Below are positions 1 through 7,380 of a stretch of DNA of 64,000 bases, one piece after another. Below the pieces are notes generated by a model. The model was given only the letters and a program-made list of their open reading frames with translations. It was not told the origin of the DNA and did not search any database. The stretch is from Actinoplanes cyaneus. Its GTDB lineage: Bacteria > Actinomycetota > Actinomycetes > Mycobacteriales > Micromonosporaceae. Numbering within the stretch: position 1 is the stretch's first letter; the number at the start of each line of letters is the position of its first letter. The stretch lies in the NCBI RefSeq assembly GCF_016862095.1, contig NZ_BOMH01000007.1, positions 372,001 to 436,000 of the forward strand, written 5' to 3'. The position numbers were made by a program, and so were the translations under genes.

Positions 1-12
1 CGGCCACTCTGT

Positions 13-67
13 CGGCTGGTGCTCATGGTCGTCATTCGTGCCTCATGACGACCATGAGCGCCAGCCG
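13..67. repeat. 55-bp palindrome, copy 1
   Basis: Ends are CGGCTGG and CCAGCCG. The inner arms GCTCATGGTCGTCAT and ATGACGACCATGAGC pair around a short loop. One T:G position in the outer arm would be a wobble pair in RNA. It belongs to the family described in the findings. Confidence 0.85.
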
Positions 68-115
68 AGGCCGCGACGTGCGCTCGGGTCGAGCTAGAGA
101 CGCGGCTTGCGGATC

Positions 116-169
116 CGGCTGGTGCTCAGGGGTGTTTTAGAGTGCGGAAGCACCCCTGAGCGCCAGCCG
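116..169. repeat. 55-bp palindrome, copy 2
   Basis: It has the same CGGCTGG/CCAGCCG ends as copy 1. The inner arm differs completely (CTCAGGGGTG against CACCCCTGAG), yet the two arms still pair. It is 54 bp long with a larger unpaired centre. Confidence 0.85.
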
Positions 170-276
170 AGGCCCGGAGGCGCGTCGCGGCCGGGACCAA
201 CGGCGGGCGTCGCGTCCGGGGCGAGGCGGGACCGGTGGCTGGACGGGACTTCCACCGGCGTACCGGCGAATCGGGG

Positions 277-732
277 TTATCGGCCGTCGGCGAGACGGTG
301 GCTGTACTCGCGGACCGCTGCCGTGTAGGCCGCCTCGTCGAGGACCCAGTCGGTGTAACCGGGCTCGGCGCCGCGGTTGAGCTGGGCCTGCAAGGTCATC
401 ACCGCGGAGGAGAGGCCGCTGAACGGGCGGGTCCGCCAGAGCTGCTCACCGGCCGGGGCGACCTCGATGATGTCGTCCTCGACGGTGATCAGTCCGGCGC
501 CGGCGAGACGGCGGACCGACTCCTCGAGATCGTCGCGGCCGGGCACGCTGTGGTGCAGGAAATCGGCCGCGGCCAGCAGGTCGGCGAGTGTCGCGCCGGA
601 CATCGGCAGGGCGGCGTGCAGTGCCCGGTCGCGTTCCAGGCGCTCAGCGATGACCGCGGAGACGAAGATCCACGCGTCGTTCCAGTTCCAGCCGCCGGCC
701 CCCATGCCGCAATGATGCCGTGTGGTTGTCAT
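277..732 (-). CDS. Hypothetical protein, possible winged-helix fold
   Basis: I do not recognise a named family. The protein has a GWNWNDAWIF segment near the N-terminus, then a helical stretch and a segment resembling a winged-helix recognition region (residues about 70-110 of the 151-residue form), followed by an acidic beta stretch. No signal peptide or membrane segment is seen. The start is uncertain: GTG at 762, ATG at 732 and ATG at 705 are all in frame and none has a clear Shine-Dalgarno sequence. The conserved-looking part begins just after the 705 ATG. A 13-bp palindrome lies upstream at 796-808. Confidence 0.6.
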   Translation of the reverse strand: MTTTRHHCGMGAGGWNWNDAWIFVSAVIAERLERDRALHAALPMSGATLADLLAAADFLHHSVPGRDDLEESVRRLAGAGLITVEDDIIEVAPAGEQLWRTRPFSGLSSAVMTLQAQLNRGAEPGYTDWVLDEAAYTAAVREYSHRLADGR

Positions 733-795
733 GTCGGGAAGCGAATGTGTCCGGATGATCACCGGCTCATGGCCGGGACCAAAACAGGATGTTCA

Positions 796-808
796 CACTT
801 GATAAGTG
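796..808. promoter_or_regulatory. Short palindrome, possible operator
   Basis: CACTT-GAT-AAGTG is a perfect dyad in the gap upstream of the hypothetical gene ending at 277 and behind the yczE-like gene ending at 838. The placement suits an operator, but no regulator can be named. Confidence 0.3.
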
Positions 809-837
809 CATAGGCCGCACATCGGGGTCCGTCTGTC

Positions 838-1461
838 TCAGTGTGCGGGCACCGCACCGGTGTTCGTCACCCGCCCACGCTCGGGGACCGTCAGCTTCGG
901 CAGGAACAGGTGCACCAGGGGGCCGATGGCCAGCGCGTACGCGATCGTGCCCACTCCGGCCGTGCCGCCCAGCGCGATCCCCGCGCCGAGAACGAGCAGC
1001 TCGATGGCGGTCCGGGTCAGCCGGATCGACAGCCGCGGGAAGCGCGCGTGAATCCCGGTCATCAGGCCGTCGCGCGGGCCCGGGCCCATCCGGCTGCCGA
1101 TGTAGAGGCCGGTCGCGACGCCGTTCAGCAGGATCCCGCCGACCAGGTAGCCGACCCGAGCCGCGATCCCGTGACCGGCCGGCAGCACGGCCAGGGCGGC
1201 GTCCGCGGAGAAGCCGACGATCAGCAGATTGGCCACCGTGCCGACGCCCGGTTTCTGTCGCAGCGGGATCCAGAGCAGCAGCACCGGGATGCCGACCAGC
1301 AGCACGATCCAGCCGAAGCTGACCCCGGTCACGTCAGCGAGCCCCTGGTGGAAGACGTCCCACGGGTTCAGGCCGAGCCCGGACTCGATCATCAGACCCA
1401 TGCTGGCGCCGTAGAGGACCAGACCGGCGAGGAGTTGGGTGAGGCGGCGAACCAGGTTCAT
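838..1461 (-). CDS. yczE: YczE/YitT-type membrane protein
   Basis: This 207-residue polytopic inner-membrane protein of the YczE family has about five hydrophobic segments. It carries the family-typical N-terminal GLGLNPWDVFHQGL segment and a GSRMGPGPRDGLMT loop near residue 125. The biochemical function of YczE is not established; in Bacillus it has been linked to surfactin production. It is divergent from the MocR regulator starting at 1520, with only 58 bp between them. That is a recurrent YczR-YczE pairing, so the regulator probably controls this gene. The ATG at 1461 is the natural start, just upstream of the first membrane segment. Confidence 0.8.
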   Translation of the reverse strand: MNLVRRLTQLLAGLVLYGASMGLMIESGLGLNPWDVFHQGLADVTGVSFGWIVLLVGIPVLLLWIPLRQKPGVGTVANLLIVGFSADAALAVLPAGHGIAARVGYLVGGILLNGVATGLYIGSRMGPGPRDGLMTGIHARFPRLSIRLTRTAIELLVLGAGIALGGTAGVGTIAYALAIGPLVHLFLPKLTVPERGRVTNTGAVPAH

Positions 1462-1463
1462 AC

Positions 1464-1506
1464 TGCCACTCTCGATGCCAATTCAGCGGTGTTAAAGTGC
1501 CAATTC
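1464..1506. promoter_or_regulatory. Direct repeats between yczE and the MocR gene
   Basis: TGCCAATTC occurs at 1476-1484 and again at 1498-1506, 22 bp apart (about two helical turns). A weaker copy, TGCCACTCT, lies at 1464-1472. Tandem direct repeats in the divergent gap are the usual arrangement for MocR-type regulators, so this is a likely operator for the divergent pair. Confidence 0.5.
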
Positions 1507-1519
1507 TCGGGAGGTGGCT

Positions 1520-2974
1520 ATGACGACGTCGGTTCGAGGGGACCAATTGGCTCGGCTGCTCGGTCGGTGGCATTCGCTGCCGGGGCGGCATCGCAGCCCT
1601 GACTACGCCGCGCTGGGCGCCGCGGTGCGCGGGCTGCTCGCCGACGGGCGGCTCGCCCTGGGCGTGCGCCTGCCGGCGGAACGGGAGCTCGCCGAGTCGC
1701 TCGGCGTGAGCCGGACGACGGTGTCGGCGGCGTACCGTGCGCTGCGCGAGAGTGGTCACCTGACCAGCCGTCGTGGCGCCGGCAGCTGGACCACGCTGCC
1801 GAACGGGCACCGCGTAGCCACCTCCGGGCTGTGGACGCCGGACGACGACCTCGACATGATCGACCTGGGCTGTGCCGCGTCCGCCGCGCCGGTCGAGCTG
1901 GTCCCGGCCGCGCGCGCCGCCGCCGACGAGCTGCCGCGGTACCTGGGCAGCGCCGGTTACCACCCGACCGGCCTGCCCGAGCTGCGCGCCGCGGTCGCCG
2001 AGATCTACACCAATCGCGGCGTGCCGACCTCCGCCGAGCAGATCCTCGTGACCAGCGGCACCCAGCAGGCCCTCGACCTGGTGCTCCGCCTCACCGTGCC
2101 GGTCGGGGCGCCGGTGCTGGTGGAGACGCCGACCTATCCCAACGCGCTCGCCGCGCTCTCCGCCCGCCGCGCCCGGATCAGCACGCACGGCATGGACACC
2201 GCCACCGGCTGGGACGCGGAGCTGCTGCTCGGGGCGTTGCGGCAGACGCGGCCGCGGCTCGCCTACATGATCACCGAGTTCCAGAACCCGACCGGCCACC
2301 TGATGCCGGCCGAGCTGCGCGAGCGGATGGTCGCCACCGCGCACGCCAGCGGCACCGAGCTCGTCGTCGACGAGTCCTTCGTGGACCTGCCGCTCGACGC
2401 CCCTGACATGCCCCCGCCCGTGGCCGTCTTTGATCGGCACTCACGGGTGCTGTCGATCGGCGGGATGAGCAAGGCCTACTGGGGTGGCCTCCGGATCGGC
2501 TGGGTCCGTGCCTCGGCACCGCTCGTGCAGCGGCTCGCCGCGATCCGGGTCGGCGTCGACATGGCCAGCCCGGTGCTGGAGCAGCTCGTCGCCGTCCAGC
2601 TGCTGCGGCTGGCGCCGTCGATCGTCGCGGCGCGCCGGGCACAGCTGCAGTTCCGGCGAGATGCGCTGGTCACGGCGTTGCGCGAGCAGTTGCCGGAGTG
2701 GCGGTTCTTCATCCCCGGCGGCGGGGTGACGCTCTGGGCCGAACTCGACGGGCCGATCTCCAGCGCGCTGTCCCGGGCCGCCGAGGACGTCGGGGTGCGC
2801 CTCGCCCCGGGCCCCCGGTTCGGGCTCGACGGGACCCTGGAGCGCTTCCTGCGCCTGCCGTTCACGCTGCCCGCCGACGATCTCGTCGAGGCGGTCCGGC
2901 GGATCGCATCGGTCCGGCACGATCTCGATCGCGCCTCGCGGCCTTCGTGGCGGACGCCCGCCGTCATTGCCTGA
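1520..2974 (+). CDS. yczR: MocR-family PLP-binding transcriptional regulator
   Basis: This protein of about 484 residues has an N-terminal GntR-type winged helix (residues about 20-90, with LPAERELAESLGVSRTTVSA) joined to a fold-type I aminotransferase domain. The PLP-binding lysine is in GGMSKAYWGG, about K318. Such proteins sense PLP or an amino-acid adduct and regulate a neighbouring gene; catalysis is normally lost. An ATG at 1520 preceded by GGGAGG with 5-bp spacing is preferred over the in-frame GTG at 1514, which overlaps that ribosome site. It is divergent from yczE. Tandem TGCCAATTC repeats in the gap are a plausible operator. Confidence 0.88.
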   Translation: MTTSVRGDQLARLLGRWHSLPGRHRSPDYAALGAAVRGLLADGRLALGVRLPAERELAESLGVSRTTVSAAYRALRESGHLTSRRGAGSWTTLPNGHRVATSGLWTPDDDLDMIDLGCAASAAPVELVPAARAAADELPRYLGSAGYHPTGLPELRAAVAEIYTNRGVPTSAEQILVTSGTQQALDLVLRLTVPVGAPVLVETPTYPNALAALSARRARISTHGMDTATGWDAELLLGALRQTRPRLAYMITEFQNPTGHLMPAELRERMVATAHASGTELVVDESFVDLPLDAPDMPPPVAVFDRHSRVLSIGGMSKAYWGGLRIGWVRASAPLVQRLAAIRVGVDMASPVLEQLVAVQLLRLAPSIVAARRAQLQFRRDALVTALREQLPEWRFFIPGGGVTLWAELDGPISSALSRAAEDVGVRLAPGPRFGLDGTLERFLRLPFTLPADDLVEAVRRIASVRHDLDRASRPSWRTPAVIA

Positions 2975-3015
2975 CCGATAAAGATCTTCATTGCCCCGGT
3001 CCGCCGGGGTCCAGA

Positions 3016-3509
3016 CCGTCGCTCCCGCGGGGACCCTTCCGATCCGAGCAGGCCGCTGGCGCGGCCAGAACGCTCGCACCGAAAGGGCGGCCTCCGCGGG
3101 TGGTCACGGTCAGAGCAGAAGACCCGTGCGGCCGGGACGCGTTGCTCCCGGCGTCTCTGCCGTGGCACAACCCCCGTGGGGCGGGGATGCGTTGCGCCTG
3201 GCGTCTGGCGCGGCGCCTCCGCGAGGTCGGTCGGCCCGAGCAGGCGGCGCGGCTCCCGGCCCCGGCTGGCTCTCATGGGCGTTATCCGGCCCGGATAACG
3301 TCCATGAGAACCAGCCGGACAGCGCGACTCGCGCCGCCACCCGGGCCCGCGGTGCGGCTCGCGCCCCGCGCCGTTGGCGGCCTCGCCGGAGAACCGCTGT
3401 TGATCTGTGGTGTGACCGTGCCCATCCACGGAGATCGCCCTCGCGGCCCGAGCGTTCTGGCCGCGCCAGCGGCCTGCTCGGGACGGGAGGGTCCCCGCGG
3501 GAGCGACGG
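3016..3509. repeat. Inverted-arm island in a convergent gap
   Basis: Two arms of about 98 bp (3016-3113 and 3411-3509) are inverted copies with roughly 85 percent identity by eye, including a run of about 31 identical bases. They enclose about 300 bp holding a 55-bp palindrome (3263-3317). No transposase or convincing reading frame is present. It could be a non-autonomous element (MITE-like) or a large cruciform or hairpin-forming locus. The whole gap 2975-3607 is otherwise empty. Confidence 0.7.
3263..3317. repeat. 55-bp palindrome, copy 3
   Basis: It has CGGCTGG/CCAGCCG ends and the inner arm TCTCATGGGCGTTATCCG paired with CGGATAACGTCCATGAGA. There is one G:T wobble-type mismatch and one C:A mismatch. 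It sits between the convergent MocR and fadD genes, inside the inverted-arm island. Confidence 0.88.
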
Positions 3510-3565
3510 CAAGGACCACAGCGGACATAGGAAATGATGAATGTGAAGATCCTCCGCGAAGCGGG

Positions 3566-3596
3566 ACGGCCGCCTCCGGGGCAGGAAGGCGGCCGT
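3566..3596 (-). terminator. Hairpin after fadD
   Basis: ACGGCCGCCT pairs with AGGCGGCCGT around an 11-base loop, just beyond the stop codon of the minus-strand acyl-CoA synthetase gene. There is no strong U-tract, which is common in this phylum. Confidence 0.5.
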
Positions 3597-3607
3597 TGCG
3601 GGAGGCG

Positions 3608-5431
3608 TCAGATCTGGGCGAGCGAGCCCTCGTACATCTTCTCGATCTGGTCGGCGAAGTTCGTCTCGACGCTGCGGCGCTTGATCTTCATGGACGGCGT
3701 GATCTCGCCGGCCTCGATGCTCAGGTCGCGGGGGAGGATCGTGAACTTCTTGACCGTCTCCCAGCGGTTGAGCTTGCCGTTCAGCTCGGCGAGGTAGCCC
3801 TCGACCAGCGCGTGCGTCTCCGGCGCGGCGACGATCTCGGCGTAGCTCTTGCCGGCGAGCGGCCCGGCGGCGGCCCAGCCCGAGATCGCGTCCTCGTCGA
3901 GCGTGATGAGCATGGTGACGAAGTTGCGCGACTGGCCGACGACGATCGCCTGCGACGTGTACGGGCAGACGGCCTTGAACGCGCCCTCGATCGCGCTGGG
4001 CGCGATGAACTTGCCACCGGACGTCTTGACCAGGTCCTTCTTACGGTCGGTGATCTTCAGGAAGCCGTCCGCGTCGAGCTCGCCGATGTCGCCGGTGCGC
4101 AGGAACCCGTCCTCGGTGAACGCTTCCGCGGTCGCCTGCGGCAGGTTGTGGTAGCCGCGCATGACCGGCGCGCCGCGCAGCAGCACCTCGCCGTCGGTGT
4201 CGATGCGGACCTCGAGGTCGCCGATCGCCTCGCCGACCGTGCCGATCTTGAGGCGGCCGTGGCGGTTCACGAAGTTCGCGGCGGAGGCCTCGGTCATGCC
4301 GTAGCCCTCCAGGATCGGCAGGTTGGCCGCGGCGAAGAACTCGGCGATGTCCCGGCTGAGCGCGGCCGAGCCGCTGACCAGCACGCGCAGGTTGCCGCCG
4401 AGTTTGTCCTGCAGCTTCTTGAAGACCAGCCGCTCGGCGATCGCGTACTGCGCCTTGAGGCCGGCCGGGACCGGCTTGCCGGCCTGCTCGAAGGCGACCT
4501 TCCGCTTACCGGTCGCGACCGCCCAGGAGAAGATCTTCGGCTTCAGGCCGGTGCCGGAGAGCCCGCTGGTCACGGTCTTGTTGTAGACCTTCTCGAAGAT
4601 CCGCGGCGGGGCGCACATCAGCGTCGGCCGGATCACCGCGAGCAGGTCGATCAGCTTGTCCACCCGGCCGTCGACGTAGGTCGGCACGCCGACGTGCAGG
4701 ATGCCGCAGAGCAGCGTCTTGCCGAACGCGTGCGACATCGGCAGCCACAGGTAGTGCAGGTCGGTGGGGGAGAACAGGCCCAGGTTGTCCTGCGCGACGC
4801 CCTCCCACGTCCAGCCGCGGTGCAGCAGCTCGACGCCCTTGGGGCGGCCGGTGGTGCCGGAGGTGTAGATCAGCGTCGCCACGTTGTCCGGCCCGAGCTG
4901 GGCGACCACGTCGTCGATCAGGCTCGGCTCACGACGGAGGGCGGCGGCGCCCAGCTCCTCCAGGTCGGCCAGGGTGATCTGCGGCGGGGTGGCGCCGGCG
5001 TCGGCCGCGCCGTCGATCAGCACGACCTTGGTCAGGGCGGTCTCCGTGCCGGCGATCTTCAGCGCCTGCTTCGGGTTCTCCGCGATCAGGATCCTGGAGC
5101 CGGAGTCCGCGATGATGAACGCGGTGTCCTCCGGCTCGGTGGTGGGGTAGACGGTGGTGGCCGCCGCGCCGGCGACGTTGATGCCGAGGTCCGCGAGGAT
5201 CCACTCGAGGCGGGTGCTGGACAGGATCGCGACCCGGTCCTCCAGGCCGACGCCGAGCTCCCGCAGGCCGGCCCCGATCGCCCTGGCACGCTCACCGACC
5301 TGGCGCCAGGTCAGCCAGCTCATGCCGGTGTCGTCCGCGTTGGGCCCGGCGAGGGCCTGCGCGTCCGGTGTCTTGGCCACGCGCTGGAACAGCATGTCCG
5401 GGATCGACCGGTAGGGAACCTCGAGAGCCAT
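3608..5431 (-). CDS. Long-chain fatty-acid--CoA ligase (FadD15-like)
   Basis: This 607-residue AMP-forming acyl-CoA synthetase activates long-chain fatty acids through acyl-adenylates for beta-oxidation or lipid synthesis. The P-loop-like motif YTSGTTGRPKG is at about residues 187-197, EGYGMTEAS at about 373, and the hinge TGDIGEL with DRKKDLVKTSGGK at about 440-470. The last 130 residues form the mobile C-terminal domain, with MKIKRRSVE near the end. Length and order fit the FadD15 group. ATG 5431 is chosen over the adjacent in-frame TTG; the ribosome site is weak. A hairpin follows the gene. A GTAAC-N6-GTTAC box lies 33 bp upstream. Confidence 0.9.
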   Translation of the reverse strand: MALEVPYRSIPDMLFQRVAKTPDAQALAGPNADDTGMSWLTWRQVGERARAIGAGLRELGVGLEDRVAILSSTRLEWILADLGINVAGAAATTVYPTTEPEDTAFIIADSGSRILIAENPKQALKIAGTETALTKVVLIDGAADAGATPPQITLADLEELGAAALRREPSLIDDVVAQLGPDNVATLIYTSGTTGRPKGVELLHRGWTWEGVAQDNLGLFSPTDLHYLWLPMSHAFGKTLLCGILHVGVPTYVDGRVDKLIDLLAVIRPTLMCAPPRIFEKVYNKTVTSGLSGTGLKPKIFSWAVATGKRKVAFEQAGKPVPAGLKAQYAIAERLVFKKLQDKLGGNLRVLVSGSAALSRDIAEFFAAANLPILEGYGMTEASAANFVNRHGRLKIGTVGEAIGDLEVRIDTDGEVLLRGAPVMRGYHNLPQATAEAFTEDGFLRTGDIGELDADGFLKITDRKKDLVKTSGGKFIAPSAIEGAFKAVCPYTSQAIVVGQSRNFVTMLITLDEDAISGWAAAGPLAGKSYAEIVAAPETHALVEGYLAELNGKLNRWETVKKFTILPRDLSIEAGEITPSMKIKRRSVETNFADQIEKMYEGSLAQI

Positions 5432-5745
5432 CAAGCGCCGCCTTAAAACCGCAACGGGGGGACGTAACGTCGTTGTTACCGCAGGGTAATGAATTGGCGG
5501 TCACACGGCTAGAGCGCCCCTGAAATCGAATTCCATCCTAGTCGCTACGTTGACCACGTGGTTTTCCTGGTTGTCGGTGGGACAGGTGTCGACACGGCCG
5601 CGCCGGCGCGGCTCGCCGACACGGCCGGGAACGACTTCGCCGCCGCCTTCCCCGGTCGCGTGGACCGCGGGGAAGAGCGACGGCGATTGATCGACGGACG
5701 GCCGGTGCGGCCACGTTCGTCACCGCTGGCGAGCTGGAACGCCAG
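5432..5745. other. Gap between fadD promoter and small peptide gene
   Basis: This 314-bp gap contains a GTAAC-N6-GTTAC-N6-GTAAT array (5464-5490) upstream of fadD. I see no convincing gene in the remainder, 5500-5745. Open frames there have arginine- and proline-rich antisense composition. Confidence 0.45.
5464..5479. promoter_or_regulatory. GTAAC-N6-GTTAC box upstream of fadD
   Basis: GTAAC-GTCGTT-GTTAC is a dyad with half-sites spaced 11 bp apart, followed at the same spacing by GTAAT. It resembles the gTnAC-N6-GnnAC boxes of the nitrogen regulator GlnR, and also MtrA-type GTAAC repeats. A second copy of the same dyad precedes livH (39045-39060). Confidence 0.35.
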
Positions 5746-5901
5746 TCAGAGCAGGGAGACGAGCAGGGAGACCGCGGGGCTGCCGAGCAGTGACACGTCA
5801 CCCCCGGTCGCCGCGGCCGCCGGACCGGACACCAGGCCGATCGCACCTGCCACCACGAGCAGCACCACCGCTGCCCGGAACCCGCCACGTCGCATCCTCA
5901 T
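5746..5901 (-). CDS. Small exported peptide of 51 residues
   Basis: This unrecognised short gene encodes 51 residues. It has a basic N-terminus (MRMRRGGFR), a hydrophobic core (AAVVLLVVAGAIGLVSG) and a signal-peptidase-type PAAAA-T site at about residue 31. That would leave a mature peptide of about 20 residues with a hydrophobic LLGSPAVSLLVSLL tail. A strong ribosome site AGGGGG lies 5-6 bases before the ATG, supporting a real gene despite its size. It is divergent from the MocR gene at 5998. The composition and size recall chaplin-like or other surface peptides, but no family can be assigned. Confidence 0.6.
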   Translation of the reverse strand: MRMRRGGFRAAVVLLVVAGAIGLVSGPAAAATGGDVSLLGSPAVSLLVSLL

Positions 5902-5997
5902 GTCATCCCCCTGAGTATCGAAGTCGATGCTTCGTGCCTGAGCGTATGCGCAGAGTTACATCCGCCGGGCATCCTGGAATGTCTATACCGTTCAGGC

Positions 5998-7380
5998 GTG
6001 GATCTGGTGATCGAGACCGGGCCCGGGGCCGGCGGGACGACCGCCGCGGTGTACCGGGCGCTGCGCACGGCCATCGCGGACGGCCGCCTCCCGGCCGGGC
6101 ACCGGCTGCCGGCCAGCCGGACGCTCGCCGCTGACCTCGGCGTCTCCCGGGGCAGCGTGGCCGGGGCGTACGAGCGTCTGGTCGCCGAGGGCCACCTGAC
6201 CGCGCGGGTCGGCTCCGGGACGTTCGTGGCCGAGCCCCGGGTGCCGCGCCGGCAGCGACCGCCGGCGCCGGATCCGCTGCGGCCGCGCGCCGGCTGGGCC
6301 TTCGCCCCCGAGCCGACCAGCGGGACCGTCGCGGCACCGAAGTTCGACTTCCGGGTCGGCATCCCGGACGCCGGGCTGTTCCCGTTCGACACGTGGCGGC
6401 GGATGGTCGGCGCCGAGCTGCGGTTGCGGGCGAACGGGCCGGGGACGTACGCCGATCCGTACGGGCATCCGGCGCTGCGGTCCGCGATCGCGCGCTACCT
6501 GGGATATGCCCGGTCGGTCCGGGCCACGGCCGCCGACGTGCTGGTCACCAACGGGGCGCAGCACGCGTTCGACCTGATCGGACGGGTGCTGCTGCGGCCC
6601 GGGGACACGGTCGCCGTGGAGGAGCCGGGATATCCACCGGCCCGGGCCCTGTTCGCCTCGCTGGGCGCGAAGGTCACCGGCGTGCCGGTCGACGGCGAGG
6701 GGCTGGTCGTGGACGCGTTGCCGGCGCACGCGCGGATCGTCTACGTCACGCCGTCGCACCAGTTCCCGCTCGGGCCGGTGCTCAGCCTCGACCGGCGGCG
6801 GCAGTTGCTCGACTGGGCGCGACGGCGGCAGGTGGCGATCGTGGAGGACGACTACGACAGCGAGTTCCGTTTCGGCAGCCGCCCCCTGGAGCCGTTGCGG
6901 GCGCTCGACGAGTACGACCGGGTGCTCTACGTGGGCACGTTCTCCAAGAGCATGCTGCCCACCGTCCGTACGGGTTTCGTCCTCACCCCGCCGAGCCTGC
7001 GTCCCGCCCTGGCGGCGGCCCGGCAGCTCGGCGACGGGCACGGGCACGTGGCGATCCAGGCGGCGCTCGCGCGCTTCATCGACGAGGGTGAGCTGGCCCG
7101 GCACGTGCGCCGGGCCCGCCGGGAGTACGCGGCCCGCCACACCCGGATCGTCGCCGCGCTGAGCGCGATACCGGGGCTCACCGTGGTGCCGTCGGCGGCC
7201 GGGCTGCACGTGACCGCGCTGGCCGGGTCGGCGATTCCCGACCTGTCACCGGCGCTCGGGCTGACCCTCGACGATCTCTCCCACTACGGCGGCGACCGGC
7301 ACGGCCTCGTTCTCGGCTTCGGCGCGATCGATCCCGCGCGGCTCGACGAGGGCCTGGCGATCCTGTCCGATCTTCTCTGA
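5998..7380 (+). CDS. MocR-family PLP-binding regulator (PdxR-like)
   Basis: This 460-residue fusion has a GntR winged helix (residues about 15-80, SRTLAADLGVSRGSVAGAYE) and an aminotransferase-like domain. The PLP lysine lies in GTFSKSMLPTVRTGF, about K317, and the PLP-contacting EDDYDSEFR motif is at about 285. This subtype includes PdxR, an activator of PLP synthesis, but the target here is unknown. No Shine-Dalgarno sequence precedes the GTG. A TATACC element ends about 10 bases upstream, so the transcript may be leaderless. The 3' end overlaps the permease gene on the other strand by 135 bp. Confidence 0.87.
   Translation: MDLVIETGPGAGGTTAAVYRALRTAIADGRLPAGHRLPASRTLAADLGVSRGSVAGAYERLVAEGHLTARVGSGTFVAEPRVPRRQRPPAPDPLRPRAGWAFAPEPTSGTVAAPKFDFRVGIPDAGLFPFDTWRRMVGAELRLRANGPGTYADPYGHPALRSAIARYLGYARSVRATAADVLVTNGAQHAFDLIGRVLLRPGDTVAVEEPGYPPARALFASLGAKVTGVPVDGEGLVVDALPAHARIVYVTPSHQFPLGPVLSLDRRRQLLDWARRRQVAIVEDDYDSEFRFGSRPLEPLRALDEYDRVLYVGTFSKSMLPTVRTGFVLTPPSLRPALAAARQLGDGHGHVAIQAALARFIDEGELARHVRRARREYAARHTRIVAALSAIPGLTVVPSAAGLHVTALAGSAIPDLSPALGLTLDDLSHYGGDRHGLVLGFGAIDPARLDEGLAILSDLL

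Larger units (their letters stand above)
1..276. other. Non-coding gap at window start
   Basis: No convincing coding sequence is seen. The stretch is dominated by two members of the dispersed 55-bp palindrome family (13-67 and 116-169), lying downstream of the minus-strand gene that ends at 277. The neighbour on the other side is outside the window. Confidence 0.6.

Noticed and set aside
3596..5446. Long plus-strand frame opposite fadD
   Set aside because: It is the high-GC antisense shadow of the acyl-CoA synthetase; composition is Arg/Asp/Gly-rich with no family resemblance.
5558..5914. Plus-strand frame across the small peptide gene
   Set aside because: Its composition is antisense-like and it lacks a ribosome site; the minus-strand 51-codon frame has both a ribosome site and a signal peptide.
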